NCBI RefSeq assembly: GCF_029223885.1 | Contig: NZ_CP119409.1 | Location: forward strand, 1,886,001-1,950,000 | Direction: 5' to 3' | From: Pararhizobium gei | GTDB lineage: Bacteria; Pseudomonadota; Alphaproteobacteria; Rhizobiales; Rhizobiaceae | DNA: 64,000 bases | Part shown: one piece after another, positions 1-9,615 of the stretch | Position numbering within the stretch: position 1 is the stretch's first letter | Layout of the letters: every line of letters starts with the position of its first letter | Program-made: the position numbers and the translations under genes | The notes under the pieces: model-generated | Seen by the model: the letters and a program-made list of their open reading frames with translations, nothing else | Told to the model about the DNA's origin: nothing | Database searches by the model: none

Positions 1-789
1 TCGGTCTATGCGTCGCAGCCGACGATCTTCACGATCGATGCGACGGCGAAGCCAGTCAGGATCACCGACGCCCTGCGCGTCACGCGCAATGGCGCGCCTG
101 CCCAGAAGCTCGATATCGAAGGCCTGACGCCGGATGGCGATGGCGGTTTCTGGCTCGCCTCAGAAGGTGACGCCGACAAGCTTTACAGCCATGCCATCGT
201 GCAGGTGAACGGCAAGGGCGAGATCCAGAAGGAAGTTGCCATTCCCGCCGAGCTGCGTGCCGGCGAGAAGCGTTTCGGTTTCGAAGGAATAACCAGCATT
301 GGCGAAGGCGATGAGCAGGTGCTGTGGATGGCCGTTCAGCGCGAATGGGGCGATGATGAAAAGGGCTTCGTGAAGCTCGTTTCCTACAAGCCCTCGTCGA
401 AAGAGTGGGGCGCCGTGCGCTATCCGCTCGAAAAGACGGAGAGCGGCTGGGTCGGCCTGTCGGAAATCACCGTTTACGGCGATTATGCCTATGTCATCGA
501 GCGAGACAATCTGATCGGCAAGGCTGCAAAGCTAAAGAAGATCTATCGCGTGGCACTGGCTGATCTGAAGTCCGCCAAGCTTGGCGGCGACCTGCCTGTC
601 GTCAAAAAGGAAGAGGTCCGCGACCTGATCCCCGACCTGACGTCGTTTGGCGGCTTCGTGGTTGACAAGGTTGAAGGCTTTGCGGTCGATGCCGCCGGCA
701 CCGGCTATGTCGTCACCGACAATGACGGTGTCGATGATTCCTCCGGGGAAACGCTGTTCTTCCAGATCGGTACGATGAACGCGATGTAA
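1..789 (+). CDS. Esterase-like activity of phytase family protein, 3' part
   Basis: The frame is open from the first base, so the start lies outside the window; about 262 C-terminal residues are visible. Repeated beta-propeller-like segments can be read (DIEGLTPDGDGGFWLASEGD, FGFEGITSIG, KVEGFAVDAAGTGYVVTDND), which match the phytase-like esterase family of alphaproteobacteria. These are usually exported proteins, but the signal peptide is not in view and the substrate is unknown. A strong hairpin terminator follows the stop codon within 25 bases. The family assignment is by motif reading only. Confidence 0.75.
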   Translation, partial: SVYASQPTIFTIDATAKPVRITDALRVTRNGAPAQKLDIEGLTPDGDGGFWLASEGDADKLYSHAIVQVNGKGEIQKEVAIPAELRAGEKRFGFEGITSIGEGDEQVLWMAVQREWGDDEKGFVKLVSYKPSSKEWGAVRYPLEKTESGWVGLSEITVYGDYAYVIERDNLIGKAAKLKKIYRVALADLKSAKLGGDLPVVKKEEVRDLIPDLTSFGGFVVDKVEGFAVDAAGTGYVVTDNDGVDDSSGETLFFQIGTMNAM

Positions 790-809
790 TTTTGCGCTGT
801 GCCGGTAAC

Positions 810-844
810 GGAAAAGGCCGGGGCATGATGCTCCGGCCTTTTCC
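810..844. terminator. Bidirectional intrinsic terminator
   Basis: A 15-bp stem of GGAAAAGGCCGG type (one G-T wobble) closes a short loop. It has A-rich and T-rich flanks on both sides and lies between two convergent genes, the phytase-like esterase and the MarR regulator, so it can stop transcription from either side. Confidence 0.85.
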
Positions 845-871
845 ATGAACTTTTAAGGGATGAAGCACGTG

Positions 872-1348
872 TTACTCGGCGGCAATCTTTTCGCCGGCGC
901 TGTCTCTGCGCAACCGGATATCATCGACCTTGGCGACGAGGCGACTGGCGATATCCTGAAGCTGGTCGAGCTGCTCGTCATCCAGAACCGAAAAAATTTC
1001 GTCGATCAATTGCTTGCGGGGGTGTTCTGCAGCCTCCAGAACTACGCGCCCGACATCCGTGATGGACACGATCTTTGCCCGGCGATCGACGGGATCCGGC
1101 CTGCGCAGAACCAGCTTGTCGCGCTCCAGACCGTCGATCGCTTCCGTGACGGTGCGTGGCGCGAAATTCAGCGCGTCGGCGATGTCCGTCGAGCGGCAGG
1201 GGCCGAGCTTGCTGAGAAAACAGAGAAACTTGCTGCGTGCCAGAGATACGCCTTCCTCCGTCATCGTCTCGTTGATGAGCCGGTGGACGCGGTGGTAAAG
1301 CTCGAAAAGCTTGTCGGAGACTTCGCAGGGCTGCTTCATGAATCTCAT
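872..1348 (-). CDS. MarR family transcriptional regulator
   Basis: A protein of about 158 residues with the MarR winged-helix pattern: an N-terminal dimerisation helix (FELYHRVHRLINETM), a recognition region (STDIADALNFAPRTVTEAID), and the wing with the DRRAKIVSITDVGR motif typical of the family. Its ligand is not evident. The start is uncertain: ATGs at 1369, 1348 and 1339 are all in frame and none has a strong Shine-Dalgarno; 1348 is used because it keeps the common length. It is divergent from the metallophosphoesterase gene, with about 170 bases between them. MarR proteins commonly repress their own promoter. Confidence 0.85.
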   Translation of the reverse strand: MRFMKQPCEVSDKLFELYHRVHRLINETMTEEGVSLARSKFLCFLSKLGPCRSTDIADALNFAPRTVTEAIDGLERDKLVLRRPDPVDRRAKIVSITDVGRVVLEAAEHPRKQLIDEIFSVLDDEQLDQLQDIASRLVAKVDDIRLRRDSAGEKIAAE

Positions 1349-1524
1349 ATGTATATAATGAGGGGCCATGTCAAATGCCTGGGGCGAGCCGATTGACAAA
1401 AGTCGCCGATTGGCCATACCGGTGCGCCGAGCTGAACTTTCCATGCGGGAAAACGCTGATGAGGCGGCACTTCCGCCGTCGAGCGGCATTGACGCGGATG
1501 TCAAAGAGAGGCCATGTTCGGCCC

Positions 1525-2802
1525 ATGCCTTTCCGCTTCGTTCATACTGCCGACCTTCACCTCGATTCCCCCTTGCGCAGTCTCGCCTTGAAGAACGCCG
1601 ATCTGGCCGAACTGGTTCGAGGCGCGACGCGCACGGCGCTGTCGCGGATTGTCGATCTCTGCCTGTCCGAAAATGTCGATGCGCTGCTGATTGCCGGCGA
1701 TCTCTATGACGGTTCCCAGACCTCGATGAACACCGCGCTGTATCTGGCATCTGAACTCAGGAGGCTTGAGGCGGCCAGCATCCGCGTGTTCGTCATCCGA
1801 GGCAATCACGATTCCCAGTCCTCCATCAAGAAGGAGTTGACGCTTCCATCCAATGTTCATCTCTTTTCGGGTCGGGTGAAGCCGATAGCTGCAAAGACGC
1901 TCGGGAATGGCCGCGAGGTTTACATCCACGGCGTCGGCTTCGACAATCATCACGCGCCCGATAGCCTGCTTCCGTCTTTCAGCGCAGGAGTCGCCGACGC
2001 CATCAATATCGGCATGCTGCATACGAGCCTTGCCGGCAGCGCCGGCCACGACCCTTATGCACCCTGCAGTATCAGCGACCTTATCGGTCACGGCTTCGAC
2101 TACTGGGCCCTTGGCCATGTGCATCTACGGCAGGTGCATTCCGAAAAGCCGTTGATCGTCATGCCGGGCATGCCGCAGGGACGCGACATCAACGAGGCAG
2201 GTGCAAAGTCGGTGACAATGGTGACCATTGCCGATGACGGAGCCTTTGCGCATGAGGAGCGGGTGATCGGGCAGGCGATGTTCCAGCGCGTCGAGGTCGA
2301 TCTCACCGGCGTCGAGGACTGGCGTCAGATGACCGACAGGGTGCGGGAAAGCCTGTCTGTGTTGCGCGCCGCCGCAGATACGGATCATCTGATCCTGCGG
2401 ATGACCGTGTCAGGATCGACACCGCTCGCCTGGAAACTGCGGCGCGACGCTGATTTTCTGCTTGCGGAAATCTGCAATGTCGCCGCCGGCTTCGATGGCT
2501 GCTGGATCGAGAAAGTCGATATCGAGTGTCGTAGCCCGGGAACGGATACCGCACTGGCCGGGCCTGACCCGGTCGAGGAACTGGCCGCATTGATACGCTC
2601 GGACGTGCTTTTGTCCCACGCCTTTCGGCAGGAAGCGGCAGCGGTCCTCAACGAGCTTCTGCTACAAATGCCGCGAGAGGTGCGGGACAGATTGGCAGGC
2701 GACGAAGCTGCTGCGATCGACTTGCTGCAATCGGCGGCTTCGGGGGGCAGCGATGATGTGCTGGCTTATCTGCATGGCAGCGATGCGGAGGCTGCCCGCT
2801 GA
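1525..2802 (+). CDS. DNA repair-type metallophosphoesterase (SbcD/YhaO-like)
   Basis: The 425-residue protein opens with the metallophosphoesterase signature HTADLHLDSP. It continues with AGDLYDG, IRGNHDS and ALGHVHLRQ, which supply the two-metal ligands of the SbcD/Mre11 class. The C-terminal 150 residues form an accessory domain without a clear motif. The start is placed at the ATG that begins MPFRFVHTAD; longer upstream starts exist but add a basic segment that does not look conserved. Its stop overlaps the start of the large SbcC/YhaN-like ATPase gene, so the two are translationally coupled and probably form a nuclease-ATPase complex acting on DNA ends. Confidence 0.85.
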   Translation: MPFRFVHTADLHLDSPLRSLALKNADLAELVRGATRTALSRIVDLCLSENVDALLIAGDLYDGSQTSMNTALYLASELRRLEAASIRVFVIRGNHDSQSSIKKELTLPSNVHLFSGRVKPIAAKTLGNGREVYIHGVGFDNHHAPDSLLPSFSAGVADAINIGMLHTSLAGSAGHDPYAPCSISDLIGHGFDYWALGHVHLRQVHSEKPLIVMPGMPQGRDINEAGAKSVTMVTIADDGAFAHEERVIGQAMFQRVEVDLTGVEDWRQMTDRVRESLSVLRAAADTDHLILRMTVSGSTPLAWKLRRDADFLLAEICNVAAGFDGCWIEKVDIECRSPGTDTALAGPDPVEELAALIRSDVLLSHAFRQEAAAVLNELLLQMPREVRDRLAGDEAAAIDLLQSAASGGSDDVLAYLHGSDAEAAR

Positions 2803-5800
2803 TGCGTCTGAGCCGCCTGGACCTCGTTCGCTACGGTAAATTTACCGGGCGCAGCCTCGATTTCGGCGCGCTTCACCCCGGTCGGCCGGATTTTCATCTC
2901 GTTTACGGACCGAACGAAGCCGGAAAATCGACGCTGTTTTCCGGCTTTCTCGACCTTCTGTTCGGAATCGAGCGGCTCAGCAGTTACGGATTTCTGCACC
3001 CTTATCCAACAATGCGGATCGGCGGCATCGTCGAGACAGGGGGCCGGGCGCACGAGGTCTTTCGCGTCAAGAAAACCCAGAATTCGCTGCTCGGCTCCGA
3101 TGAGCAACCGCTGCCGGACAATTTGTTTTCCGCAGCGCTCGGCTCGATCGACCGCGCCACCTACAGGATGATGTTTTCGCTGGACGATGAAAGCATCGAA
3201 AAGGGCGGCGAAAGCATCCTGAAAAGCGAGGGGGAGCTCGGCACGCTGCTGTTTTCTGCCAGTTCCGGCCTTCCCGACAGCAGTTCCGTCCTGGCGGGCC
3301 TGAAAACACAGGCCGACGCCTTCTACAAGCCGCAGGGACGCAAGCATCGTCTTTCGGAACTGAAAAGCGCGCTGGAAGCCCTGAAGGACGAAAAGACCGC
3401 GCTCGACGTGAATGCGCGTGAATTCGCGGCGTTGCGCAAGGCTCGCGACGCAGCTGCCGAGCGTCACGAGGCGGCCATCCGGACGCGGGCCGAACTGCGC
3501 GTCTCGCTCGATCTGGTTCGCGACCGCATGGACGGCCTGCCGCTCCTGGCGCGGCTGCGCGGCCTGCGCTCGGAACTGGCATCCCTTGGGGACCTGCCGG
3601 AACCGCCGGCGGACTGGCACGCTCTCCTGCCGCAATTACAGCGCGAGGAGACCGAGATCGGCGTGCGGATCGCGCAGTTGCAGGCGGATGTGGAGCGGCG
3701 CACAGCCGAGATCGCCGCCATCGGCCGCGATCCGGCAGGACTGGCACTTGCTTCCGCGATTGACGAACTGGAAAACTCCGAGCTTGAGGCGCGCTACAGA
3801 ACCGCTGCCAAGGATATGCCGGCACGGCTGGATGAGCGTGAGAAGATCGTCGCCGATATCGTTCTTCGCCTGGGGCGGCTCGACCGGACGGAGACACGTG
3901 AGCCTGAGGCGCTGATCCTGCCGGCAGCCGTGTCCGGCCGCATCCTCGATCTCGCTCAGAAGCAATCCGCCCTGGAAGAGCGTCTTGGTGCGGCAGCGCA
4001 GGAACACAAACTTGCAGCGCAAGCCTGTGCGGACGCCCTGCGCGGGCAGGCGGCCCTGCCCGGCGACGGGGGAGCCACGGACGGGGCGGGGCTTGCCAGG
4101 CTGGTTCAGAGCCTTCGCCAAAATGATTGCCTGATGCGGCAGCAGACAGCCTCCCGGCAGATATCGGCGCTCGAGCACGCGCTCGGCGAAAAGCTTGCCG
4201 TACTGGCTTCCGGTCATTCGGATGCCGATGCGCTTGCCGCGCTTCCCGTACCCGATGAAATGGAGATGGCTGAATTTGCGGCGCGGCGGACGGCGCTGGG
4301 CGAGCAGTTGAAACGGCTGGATGAACGCATAGCGGAGGATGCTGCACAACTGGCGGCGGAAGAGGCTCGGCTGGATTCGCTGAAACGCAGGGTCGGGTTC
4401 GCCGGCGACGATGCGGCACTGTCCTTGCGGGCGGAGCGCGACCGCGCCTGGCAGGCTCATATGGCACGACTGGACCGGGACAGTGCGACGGGCTTTGCGG
4501 ATGCCTTGCGGCGGGACGATGAGGCGACAGTGCTTAGGCTGGCGCAGTCGCAGGAGGTTGCCGAGGCACGGGCTCTTTCCCTTTCGATTGCCGAGCGCCA
4601 GGGCAAGCTTTCGGTTCTGCGCCATCAGCAAGCGGCCGTGTTTTCGCAGGTAGACGAGCTTCGGGCTGATATCTCGGCTGTTGCTCTCGCGGCCGGACTG
4701 ACGGCAGATACCAAGCTCAACCAGTTGACAGCCTGGCTTGCCCGGCGCTCGGCGGTTCTGGACCTTCGCGGCCAGCTTCGCGCCGCGCAGCAGGATTTGG
4801 CGCAGGCGCAACTGGATGAAGGAAAGGCGCTAACCCGGCTGCGGCGGTCGCTGGCGGAGGCCGGCTTTGAAAAAACGATGCCGGAGCGTCTGGACGATGC
4901 GCTGGTGTTTGCCGAGGGACTGATCGATAAGCTGCAATCGCAGGTGAGAGACCGTGCTGCTTCTGCCGCGGCAGTCGAGCAAGCCGAGGTCGCCTTGCGG
5001 ATGCGGGAGGCCGCTGTGGAAGCGGCGCGAACGGCCATGGCGGATTGGCAGGAGGCGTGGCAGGAGACGGTTGCGCCGACTTGGCTGGCGCGGAACGGCG
5101 CGGCTCTGTTGCCGCAGGAAGTACGCCCCGTCCTGGCGGTGCTTCAGGATCTGGAAATGTTGCTGCAACGCAAGGCCGATCTCGATCACCGGATCGAAGG
5201 CATGCGGAAGGATCAGATTGCCTTCACGCGGTCCGTCCATGCCCTTGCCATCGAAAGTTCTCACCCGCTATCCGACCGGCCGCTTGGCGACTTCGATGCA
5301 ATCCGCGCCCGCTTTGTCGAGGCGGAGCGAAGGGAATCCTTGTTTGTGCGCCTCTCTGCCGAAAACCGCGAGCGCAATACCGAGCTTGAGACCCTGAGGG
5401 AGGACCAGCGTCGGCATGAGGTTCAGAAATCGGCGATCCTGGATTTGTTCGGCTGCATGAACCTGTCTGCTGCGGCGGAGTGCCTGGAGCGCGTCAAGGT
5501 CCGGCTGCGTTTGCGCGAGCGCATTTCGGAAGCCGAGGGCGATCTCGCGCAGCGTCTCGGTGTCGGCAACGCCGGGGATGCGGAATTGATGCTTGCCTCT
5601 GTCGATGCCGACGGCCTGAAGCTGGAAGGCGCGGAACTCCAGGCAAAATGGGAGCAATGCGATATCGAGACCAGCGAACTGCACGCCATGAGACGCGATG
5701 CGGAGAAGACGTTGTCGGCGATCGGTGGAAGTGATGCCGCGGCTCATGTCGAGGAACGTCGCCGGACGGTTCTGGCCGAAATCGAGGAGGGGGCTATCGC

Positions 5801-6269
5801 CTATCTCCGGCTGAGAACCGGCATACTGGCCGGGGAAACAGCGTTGCGGCTCTATCGCGAGCGCCACCGCAGCGCCATGATGCGGCGCGCGTCGGCGGCC
5901 TTCAGTGCCATTAGCGGCGGGGATTACGAGGGACTGGCGACGCAGGCCGAGAACGGCCGGGAATTCCTGATCGCCAAGGCCGCGGGCGGCGGATCGAAGC
6001 TTGCTGATGATCTGTCCAAGGGAACGAGATTTCAGCTTTACCTCGCTTTGCGCATTGCCGGCTATCATGAGGTAGCGACGACCCGCGAATCGCTCCCTTT
6101 CATCGCCGATGACATCATGGAAACATTCGACGACGGGCGGGCTGAGCACGCGTTCCGGCTGATGGCCGGCATGGCCGGAGCAGGGCAGGTCATTTATCTT
6201 ACGCACCACGAGCATTTGTGCGAAATTGCCCGCAAGGCCTGCCCACAGGTCAGTATCCACACGCTGTAA
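2802..6269 (+). CDS. SbcC/YhaN-like AAA ATPase with long coiled coil
   Basis: This 1155-residue SMC/Rad50-like protein has Walker [10 protein letters not shown] near residue 40 and a C-terminal Walker B region ([12 protein letters not shown]). Between them lies a very long Ala/Glu/Arg/Leu-rich coiled coil of about 850 residues. It is the expected partner of the metallophosphoesterase encoded immediately upstream with a 1-base overlap. By family knowledge such pairs process DNA ends or cruciforms. No zinc-hook CxxC is obvious at the coiled-coil apex, which fits YhaN better than classical SbcC. Confidence 0.85.
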   Translation: MRLSRLDLVRYGKFTGRSLDFGALHPGRPDFHLVYGPNEAGKSTLFSGFLDLLFGIERLSSYGFLHPYPTMRIGGIVETGGRAHEVFRVKKTQNSLLGSDEQPLPDNLFSAALGSIDRATYRMMFSLDDESIEKGGESILKSEGELGTLLFSASSGLPDSSSVLAGLKTQADAFYKPQGRKHRLSELKSALEALKDEKTALDVNAREFAALRKARDAAAERHEAAIRTRAELRVSLDLVRDRMDGLPLLARLRGLRSELASLGDLPEPPADWHALLPQLQREETEIGVRIAQLQADVERRTAEIAAIGRDPAGLALASAIDELENSELEARYRTAAKDMPARLDEREKIVADIVLRLGRLDRTETREPEALILPAAVSGRILDLAQKQSALEERLGAAAQEHKLAAQACADALRGQAALPGDGGATDGAGLARLVQSLRQNDCLMRQQTASRQISALEHALGEKLAVLASGHSDADALAALPVPDEMEMAEFAARRTALGEQLKRLDERIAEDAAQLAAEEARLDSLKRRVGFAGDDAALSLRAERDRAWQAHMARLDRDSATGFADALRRDDEATVLRLAQSQEVAEARALSLSIAERQGKLSVLRHQQAAVFSQVDELRADISAVALAAGLTADTKLNQLTAWLARRSAVLDLRGQLRAAQQDLAQAQLDEGKALTRLRRSLAEAGFEKTMPERLDDALVFAEGLIDKLQSQVRDRAASAAAVEQAEVALRMREAAVEAARTAMADWQEAWQETVAPTWLARNGAALLPQEVRPVLAVLQDLEMLLQRKADLDHRIEGMRKDQIAFTRSVHALAIESSHPLSDRPLGDFDAIRARFVEAERRESLFVRLSAENRERNTELETLREDQRRHEVQKSAILDLFGCMNLSAAAECLERVKVRLRLRERISEAEGDLAQRLGVGNAGDAELMLASVDADGLKLEGAELQAKWEQCDIETSELHAMRRDAEKTLSAIGGSDAAAHVEERRRTVLAEIEEGAIAYLRLRTGILAGETALRLYRERHRSAMMRRASAAFSAISGGDYEGLATQAENGREFLIAKAAGGGSKLADDLSKGTRFQLYLALRIAGYHEVATTRESLPFIADDIMETFDDGRAEHAFRLMAGMAGAGQVIYLTHHEHLCEIARKACPQVSIHTL

Positions 6270-6312
6270 CGGCGTTCCGGCCGACGATCGAAAAGACATA
6301 GAGGAGTTTCCA

Positions 6313-6711
6313 ATGGACGTAAAACCCTGTGGCTCGCGGCCGTCAGTTATCCCGCCTGCTGATTATTTCACCGGGAGTGTCCGGCAGGATCCTATTATGG
6401 ACACACCGGAGCCGGCACGGGTGAGAAGCGTTTCGGTGACCTTCGAACCCGGCGCCCGCACCGCCTGGCACACGCATCCGCTCGGACAGACGCTGATCGT
6501 CACCGCAGGGAGCGGACTTGTGCAGGCGTGGGGTGAGCCGGTCCGCGACATCAGGGCCGGCGATGTCGTGTGGTTTTCGCCGGGCGAGAAGCATTGGCAC
6601 GGCGCTTCACCGGCAACGGCTATGACCCATATCGCCATACAGGAAACACTTGACGGCAGGGCCGTGGACTGGCTGGAGCAGGTCTCCGATGCCCAATATC
6701 CGGGAATTTAG
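6313..6711 (+). CDS. Small cupin-domain protein
   Basis: A 132-residue single-domain cupin. Cupin motif 1 reads [17 protein letters not shown] and motif 2 reads [16 protein letters not shown], together giving the His/Gln/His metal-binding set. The sequence resembles cupins annotated near carboxymuconolactone decarboxylase or quercetin-dioxygenase-like enzymes, but the substrate cannot be read. The start follows a GAGGAG Shine-Dalgarno at correct spacing, 43 bases downstream of the ATPase gene, so it may be the last gene of that operon. Confidence 0.85.
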   Translation: MDVKPCGSRPSVIPPADYFTGSVRQDPIMDTPEPARVRSVSVTFEPGARTAWHTHPLGQTLIVTAGSGLVQAWGEPVRDIRAGDVVWFSPGEKHWHGASPATAMTHIAIQETLDGRAVDWLEQVSDAQYPGI

Positions 6712-6814
6712 GCGCACATTCGCGCCGTGCCGACGAAGACGGTTGCAAAGCATCGTGAGCCGGCGCTATGCAACGGCATCAGAATGGCCGCAACGGCGGA
6801 CCGGAGGGTGATCC

Positions 6815-7189
6815 ATGAACAATTTTCACGTCGGTCAGAAGGTCGTCTGCATCGACGACAAATTCAAGCATGTCTCGATCGACCAGGGCATCCGCAAGGG
6901 CGAGATCTACACGATCCGCTGGGTCGGCCCTTACGCGCATTATATCGACGGTGAATTCATCGGCGTCAAACTGGCCGAAATTCATCGCGGCAACGACGAC
7001 GGTCCGGAGGGGTACGGAGCGGCCGACATGCCGTATCGGGCAACCCGTTTCCGTCCGCTTCTGAAAGATAGGCTTTCCGCGCTTAAGAATTTGCTTGCGC
7101 CAGCGCCGAAAGGCGAAACGCCTTACCTTCCGGAGGCGCCAGAGGAACCCAGGCGCAAGGCGCCACAGCGCAAGAAAGAAGATGTCTAG
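6815..7189 (+). CDS. Conserved small hypothetical protein
   Basis: A 124-residue protein with a compact N-terminal domain (VGQKVVCIDD, KGEIYTIRWVG, GVKLAEI) that reads like a small beta-barrel, and a Pro/Lys/Arg-rich C-terminal tail. Similar small 'gives-the-context-of-a-KOW/SH3-like' proteins occur in rhizobial chromosomes and phages; no function is known to me. A GGAGGGTG Shine-Dalgarno precedes the ATG. It lies outside the prophage, about 430 bases from attL. Confidence 0.6.
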   Translation: MNNFHVGQKVVCIDDKFKHVSIDQGIRKGEIYTIRWVGPYAHYIDGEFIGVKLAEIHRGNDDGPEGYGAADMPYRATRFRPLLKDRLSALKNLLAPAPKGETPYLPEAPEEPRRKAPQRKKEDV

Positions 7190-7214
7190 CCTCGGGCGGA
7201 CCTGTGGCCAGCCC

Positions 7215-7472
7215 CTATGACTTGTCTGAAACAAGCTCCCGGCGCACAAGCCGTAGCGTGCCGCCGGCCTCAACGACATAGGTCTCTTCGCTGGGGTTGC
7301 CATATTGGTCGTTCAAGCGATGCTTGACGGTGCTTCCGACAGGCGCCTTGACCAGAGCAGTCTTGGGCTGGCCGCCGTAAGTGATGCTGCCGGGAATCGG
7401 AGCCAATTCCGGCAGGCTTGTGCACGCGCTCAGCACCATGGCAGCAGTCGCAATCATCAATGCGTTTTTCAA
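7215..7472 (-). CDS. Small outer-membrane-type lipoprotein
   Basis: The 85-residue precursor has a signal peptide (MKNALMIATAAMVLSACTS) with lipobox LSAC at residues 14-17, so Cys17 should be lipidated. The mature part is about 68 residues with no recognised domain. Its gene is convergent with the preceding small hypothetical gene and is the last host gene before attL. Before phage integration it would have lain close downstream of tRNA-Val. Confidence 0.75.
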   Translation of the reverse strand: MKNALMIATAAMVLSACTSLPELAPIPGSITYGGQPKTALVKAPVGSTVKHRLNDQYGNPSEETYVVEAGGTLRLVRRELVSDKS

Positions 7473-7617
7473 GCGGGATACTCCGGCAAAAAAGGCGCGG
7501 CGATCGGAGGATGGATGCCTGCCTGATACGGATGTGTCGGTCTTTAAGGGACACTAATGTGCGTAATCGGAACGGAAAAGAGCTTTTAGAAAACGACAAC
7601 CCGAAAAACTCAGAAAA

Positions 7618-7633
7618 TGGTGGGCGATGACGG
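7618..7633. repeat. attL core
   Basis: Sixteen bases, TGGTGGGCGATGACGG, are identical to 53514-53529. Identity stops one base outside on both sides (A versus T on the left, C versus A on the right). The repeat corresponds to the tRNA-Val 3' acceptor and T-arm sequence including CCA, the usual target of tyrosine integrases. Confidence 0.92.
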
Positions 7634-7639
7634 CCCACC
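7619..7639 (-). terminator. Hairpin after integrase, overlapping the attL core
   Basis: GGTGGGC and GCCCACC pair around a 6-7 base loop immediately after the integrase stop codon. Read leftward they are followed by a short T-rich run (ATTTTC). The left half of the stem is the att core itself, so the hairpin forms only with prophage sequence beside the core. Confidence 0.5.
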
Positions 7640-7642
7640 ACT

Positions 7643-8737
7643 TCACTTTTTCGCCGTTGTATTCTTTATCTTTTTCGGTTTCAATCCCTCACCCGGATTA
7701 AGGTGAGGGATTTTCATGTTCTCTATCTGATCCGCGACGATACGGCTAGCCTCAATTCCAAGGCGTTTTCTGTCGATGCCCTTCGTGTAGATTTCGGCCG
7801 TCGCGATGTTAGACCAGCCGTATTGCGCAAGCAGCTGATGCGTTGCCGCGCCGCCTTCCGCCGCCAGTGTCGCGCTAAGCTTCCGCAGTCCGTGCGCCGA
7901 TTTCGTCACGCCGGCCTCGGTGCATTTCCCCCTGAACCAGTTCCCGAAACTTTCCTTCGTGAACGGCCGGCCTATGCTGCTTTCGACCAGATGAAGCCCC
8001 TTGCGGGGTGTGGCCTCGATAATACCGATGAGATCGTCCGACAGCTCAACCGATATCCTTGCGCCGGTCTTCGCCGTGTCGATCGACAGGACGCGCCCTG
8101 CGATGTGCTGGCGCCCGACAACGACGACATCGGATCGCCGGAGACCGGCCAGCAGCATGAGTTCCATCGAAAGTCGCTCTGGCGTTCCGATCGGATGTTT
8201 GGCGCGAAACGCCATGACGTCCTCGACCGTCCATGGCGGAAAGCCGTCCGTCTTATATCCGGGCGGAGTAACGCCGACGGTCGGATCAACAGCGACCAGC
8301 CGCATTTTCTTTCCCCACCAAAACATTCCGCGCATCGTCTTCAGGAAGTTCCCTGCGGCTGCCGGCGTCTCGTGACGCTTGTCCACGCCCTCCTGAATGA
8401 CATCCTGGGTAAACGCCGCCAGCGCGTGGCGGGCATTGTTCTTCAACACCTGGGCCATGATGAGCCGCTGTTGCTTTTGCGTTGCCGGACTATAACCGGC
8501 CCACTTCGCGCTTTCGGTCGTATAGCGGTCCCACAGCCACTGCAGCGTGCCTTCGTAGACTACTTTGGGCACCTCAACCGGCGAACCGATCAGAGCGGCC
8601 CTGTACGCGGCCTTGAACGCTGGATCGTTCGGGTTCGGAAGGCGTAGGCGCTTCCCCTTGCCGACACGGAAATAGAAGACCCACTTGTCATGGCGGGTCT
8701 TTTGCTTGTGGACATGAAGGGGGAGCTTTCTCGGCAT
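7643..8737 (-). CDS. int: Tyrosine-type phage integrase
   Basis: A 364-residue tyrosine recombinase that should catalyse site-specific insertion and excision at tRNA-Val. Catalytic residues can be read: Arg200 in LLAGLRRSDVV, His282-x-x-Arg285 in SAHGLRKLSA, the Trp of QYGWSN, and nucleophile Tyr317 in TAEIYTKGID. The N-terminal part (KLPLHVHKQKTRHDKW) is a basic arm-binding type domain. The start at 8737 is chosen because the longer frame (8797) would overlap the preceding 56-residue gene by about 50 bases; the ATG follows that stop codon by 11 bases. The gene reads toward attL and ends 9 bases from the core. Confidence 0.95.
   Translation of the reverse strand: MPRKLPLHVHKQKTRHDKWVFYFRVGKGKRLRLPNPNDPAFKAAYRAALIGSPVEVPKVVYEGTLQWLWDRYTTESAKWAGYSPATQKQQRLIMAQVLKNNARHALAAFTQDVIQEGVDKRHETPAAAGNFLKTMRGMFWWGKKMRLVAVDPTVGVTPPGYKTDGFPPWTVEDVMAFRAKHPIGTPERLSMELMLLAGLRRSDVVVVGRQHIAGRVLSIDTAKTGARISVELSDDLIGIIEATPRKGLHLVESSIGRPFTKESFGNWFRGKCTEAGVTKSAHGLRKLSATLAAEGGAATHQLLAQYGWSNIATAEIYTKGIDRKRLGIEASRIVADQIENMKIPHLNPGEGLKPKKIKNTTAKK
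7684..7715. promoter_or_regulatory. Candidate integrase arm-type sites, P' side
   Basis: ATCCCTCACC and GGTGAGGGAT form a perfect 10-bp inverted repeat. The right copy extends to AGGTGAGGGATTTTC, which matches AGGTGAGGGGTTTTC on the opposite arm (53431-53445) in 14 of 15 bases. The site starts about 50 bases from the core and lies inside the last codons of the integrase gene. Confidence 0.55.
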
Positions 8738-8747
8738 CCCCGAGTCA

Positions 8748-8918
8748 TCACAGGGTAGGGCGGGAATAGTCAATTCCGGCTTCCTTCTGCGATCCACCGT
8801 CCGGGTACGCGATAAACACCGCTTCCCCGAGACGGATTTTGACCCTGCAGCCCGTTTCCTTGGCGACTTCGGCGGCGCGGAGCATGTCCGGCTTGCGGAT
8901 CAGGGATGGTGCCGTCAT
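8748..8918 (-). CDS. Small phage protein upstream of integrase
   Basis: A 56-residue ORF (begins MTAPSLIRKPDMLRAAEVAK) whose ATG overlaps the stop codon of the gene before it (ATGA) and which ends 11 bases before the integrase start. The position is that of an excisionase, and the protein is small and basic in its N-terminal half. However, no MerR-like or winged-helix excisionase motif can be read, so the role is open. Confidence 0.6.
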   Translation of the reverse strand: MTAPSLIRKPDMLRAAEVAKETGCRVKIRLGEAVFIAYPDGGSQKEAGIDYSRPTL

Positions 8919-9385
8919 CGCGGTTTCTCCCCGATATCCCCGTTATCCACAGGACCGAACGCCTCCGGGTATTTCGCCCGTGCTGCGGTGACATAGGCGT
9001 CCACGGCCGCTTCCCCGATGTCGTCAAGGATCACGTCAAGCAGGATCTGCCGACGGTCTCGACGCTTGGCAGAGCTCGCCATTGCAACGGCAGTCGGAAG
9101 CCCGACTTGGTGCGCCCGCACGGCCTTCAGAACACGCTTCTTCCATCTCAATGCACTTTGTGCCCGTGTCCGCCAGCCGGCCGGCCTGATCCCCGGCGTT
9201 TCTTCGGCGGTCGCGATCTGCGCGCAGATCTTGTCCCGGTCCCTCTCGATGATGATGATAGAGGCTTCGCAGTCCTCGGTCGTAGTCAGGTCGCGGACGC
9301 GAATGCCGGGCTCGATCTCGATATCCATGGGATCGATCGCGGCGAGCTGTTCCGCGAAAACGCGGGTGAACTTTTCCTTCGTCAT
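8915..9385 (-). CDS. Phage early protein, unknown
   Basis: 156 residues without a recognised domain. The N-terminal half is acidic (ERDRDKICAQIATAEET), the middle is strongly basic (RWRTRAQSALRWKKRVLKAV), and the C-terminal part is predicted helical. It belongs to the leftward early operon in which almost every stop overlaps the next start by 4 bases, so it is cotranslated with its neighbours. Confidence 0.7.
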   Translation of the reverse strand: MTKEKFTRVFAEQLAAIDPMDIEIEPGIRVRDLTTTEDCEASIIIIERDRDKICAQIATAEETPGIRPAGWRTRAQSALRWKKRVLKAVRAHQVGLPTAVAMASSAKRRDRRQILLDVILDDIGEAAVDAYVTAARAKYPEAFGPVDNGDIGEKPR

Positions 9386-9615
9386 AGCCCGCTCCCTCCC
9401 GCGATCTTGCCCATGCAGAACCAGCCGCCGCCCAGCATATCGTCTTCGATATGCATGCAGTCGGCTTCGTCGTTGTTCTGGTCGGTTTCTTCCGGCTCCC
9501 GATCGTCGTCTTCGAAGTCGGGATCACCGTCGATCGCGTCGAGGCGGTCGATAGCGGCGTCAATCAGGCATTCGATCTGCCGGCGGGAGAGTGTGTCGAG
9601 AATGCGCTTTTCCAT
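9382..9615 (-). CDS. Small acidic phage early protein
   Basis: 77 residues. A helical N-terminal part (RQIECLIDAAIDRLDAID) is followed by a highly acidic stretch (DPDFEDDDREPEETDQ). An ATG overlapping the preceding TGA is taken as start, though a GTG one codon upstream is possible. Its function is unknown; such acidic small phage proteins sometimes mimic DNA or bind host proteins, but nothing in the sequence proves that here. Confidence 0.6.
   Translation of the reverse strand: MEKRILDTLSRRQIECLIDAAIDRLDAIDGDPDFEDDDREPEETDQNNDEADCMHIEDDMLGGGWFCMGKIAGGSGL

Noticed and set aside
860..1396. Rightward 178-codon frame over the MarR gene
   Set aside because: It is the complement of the MarR coding frame, which has the winged-helix pattern.
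3067..4467. Long open frames opposite the SbcC/YhaN-like gene (several of 300-460 codons)
   Set aside because: They are antisense shadows of high-G+C coding sequence with repetitive Arg/Pro/Ala composition and no start signals; the plus-strand frame has Walker motifs.
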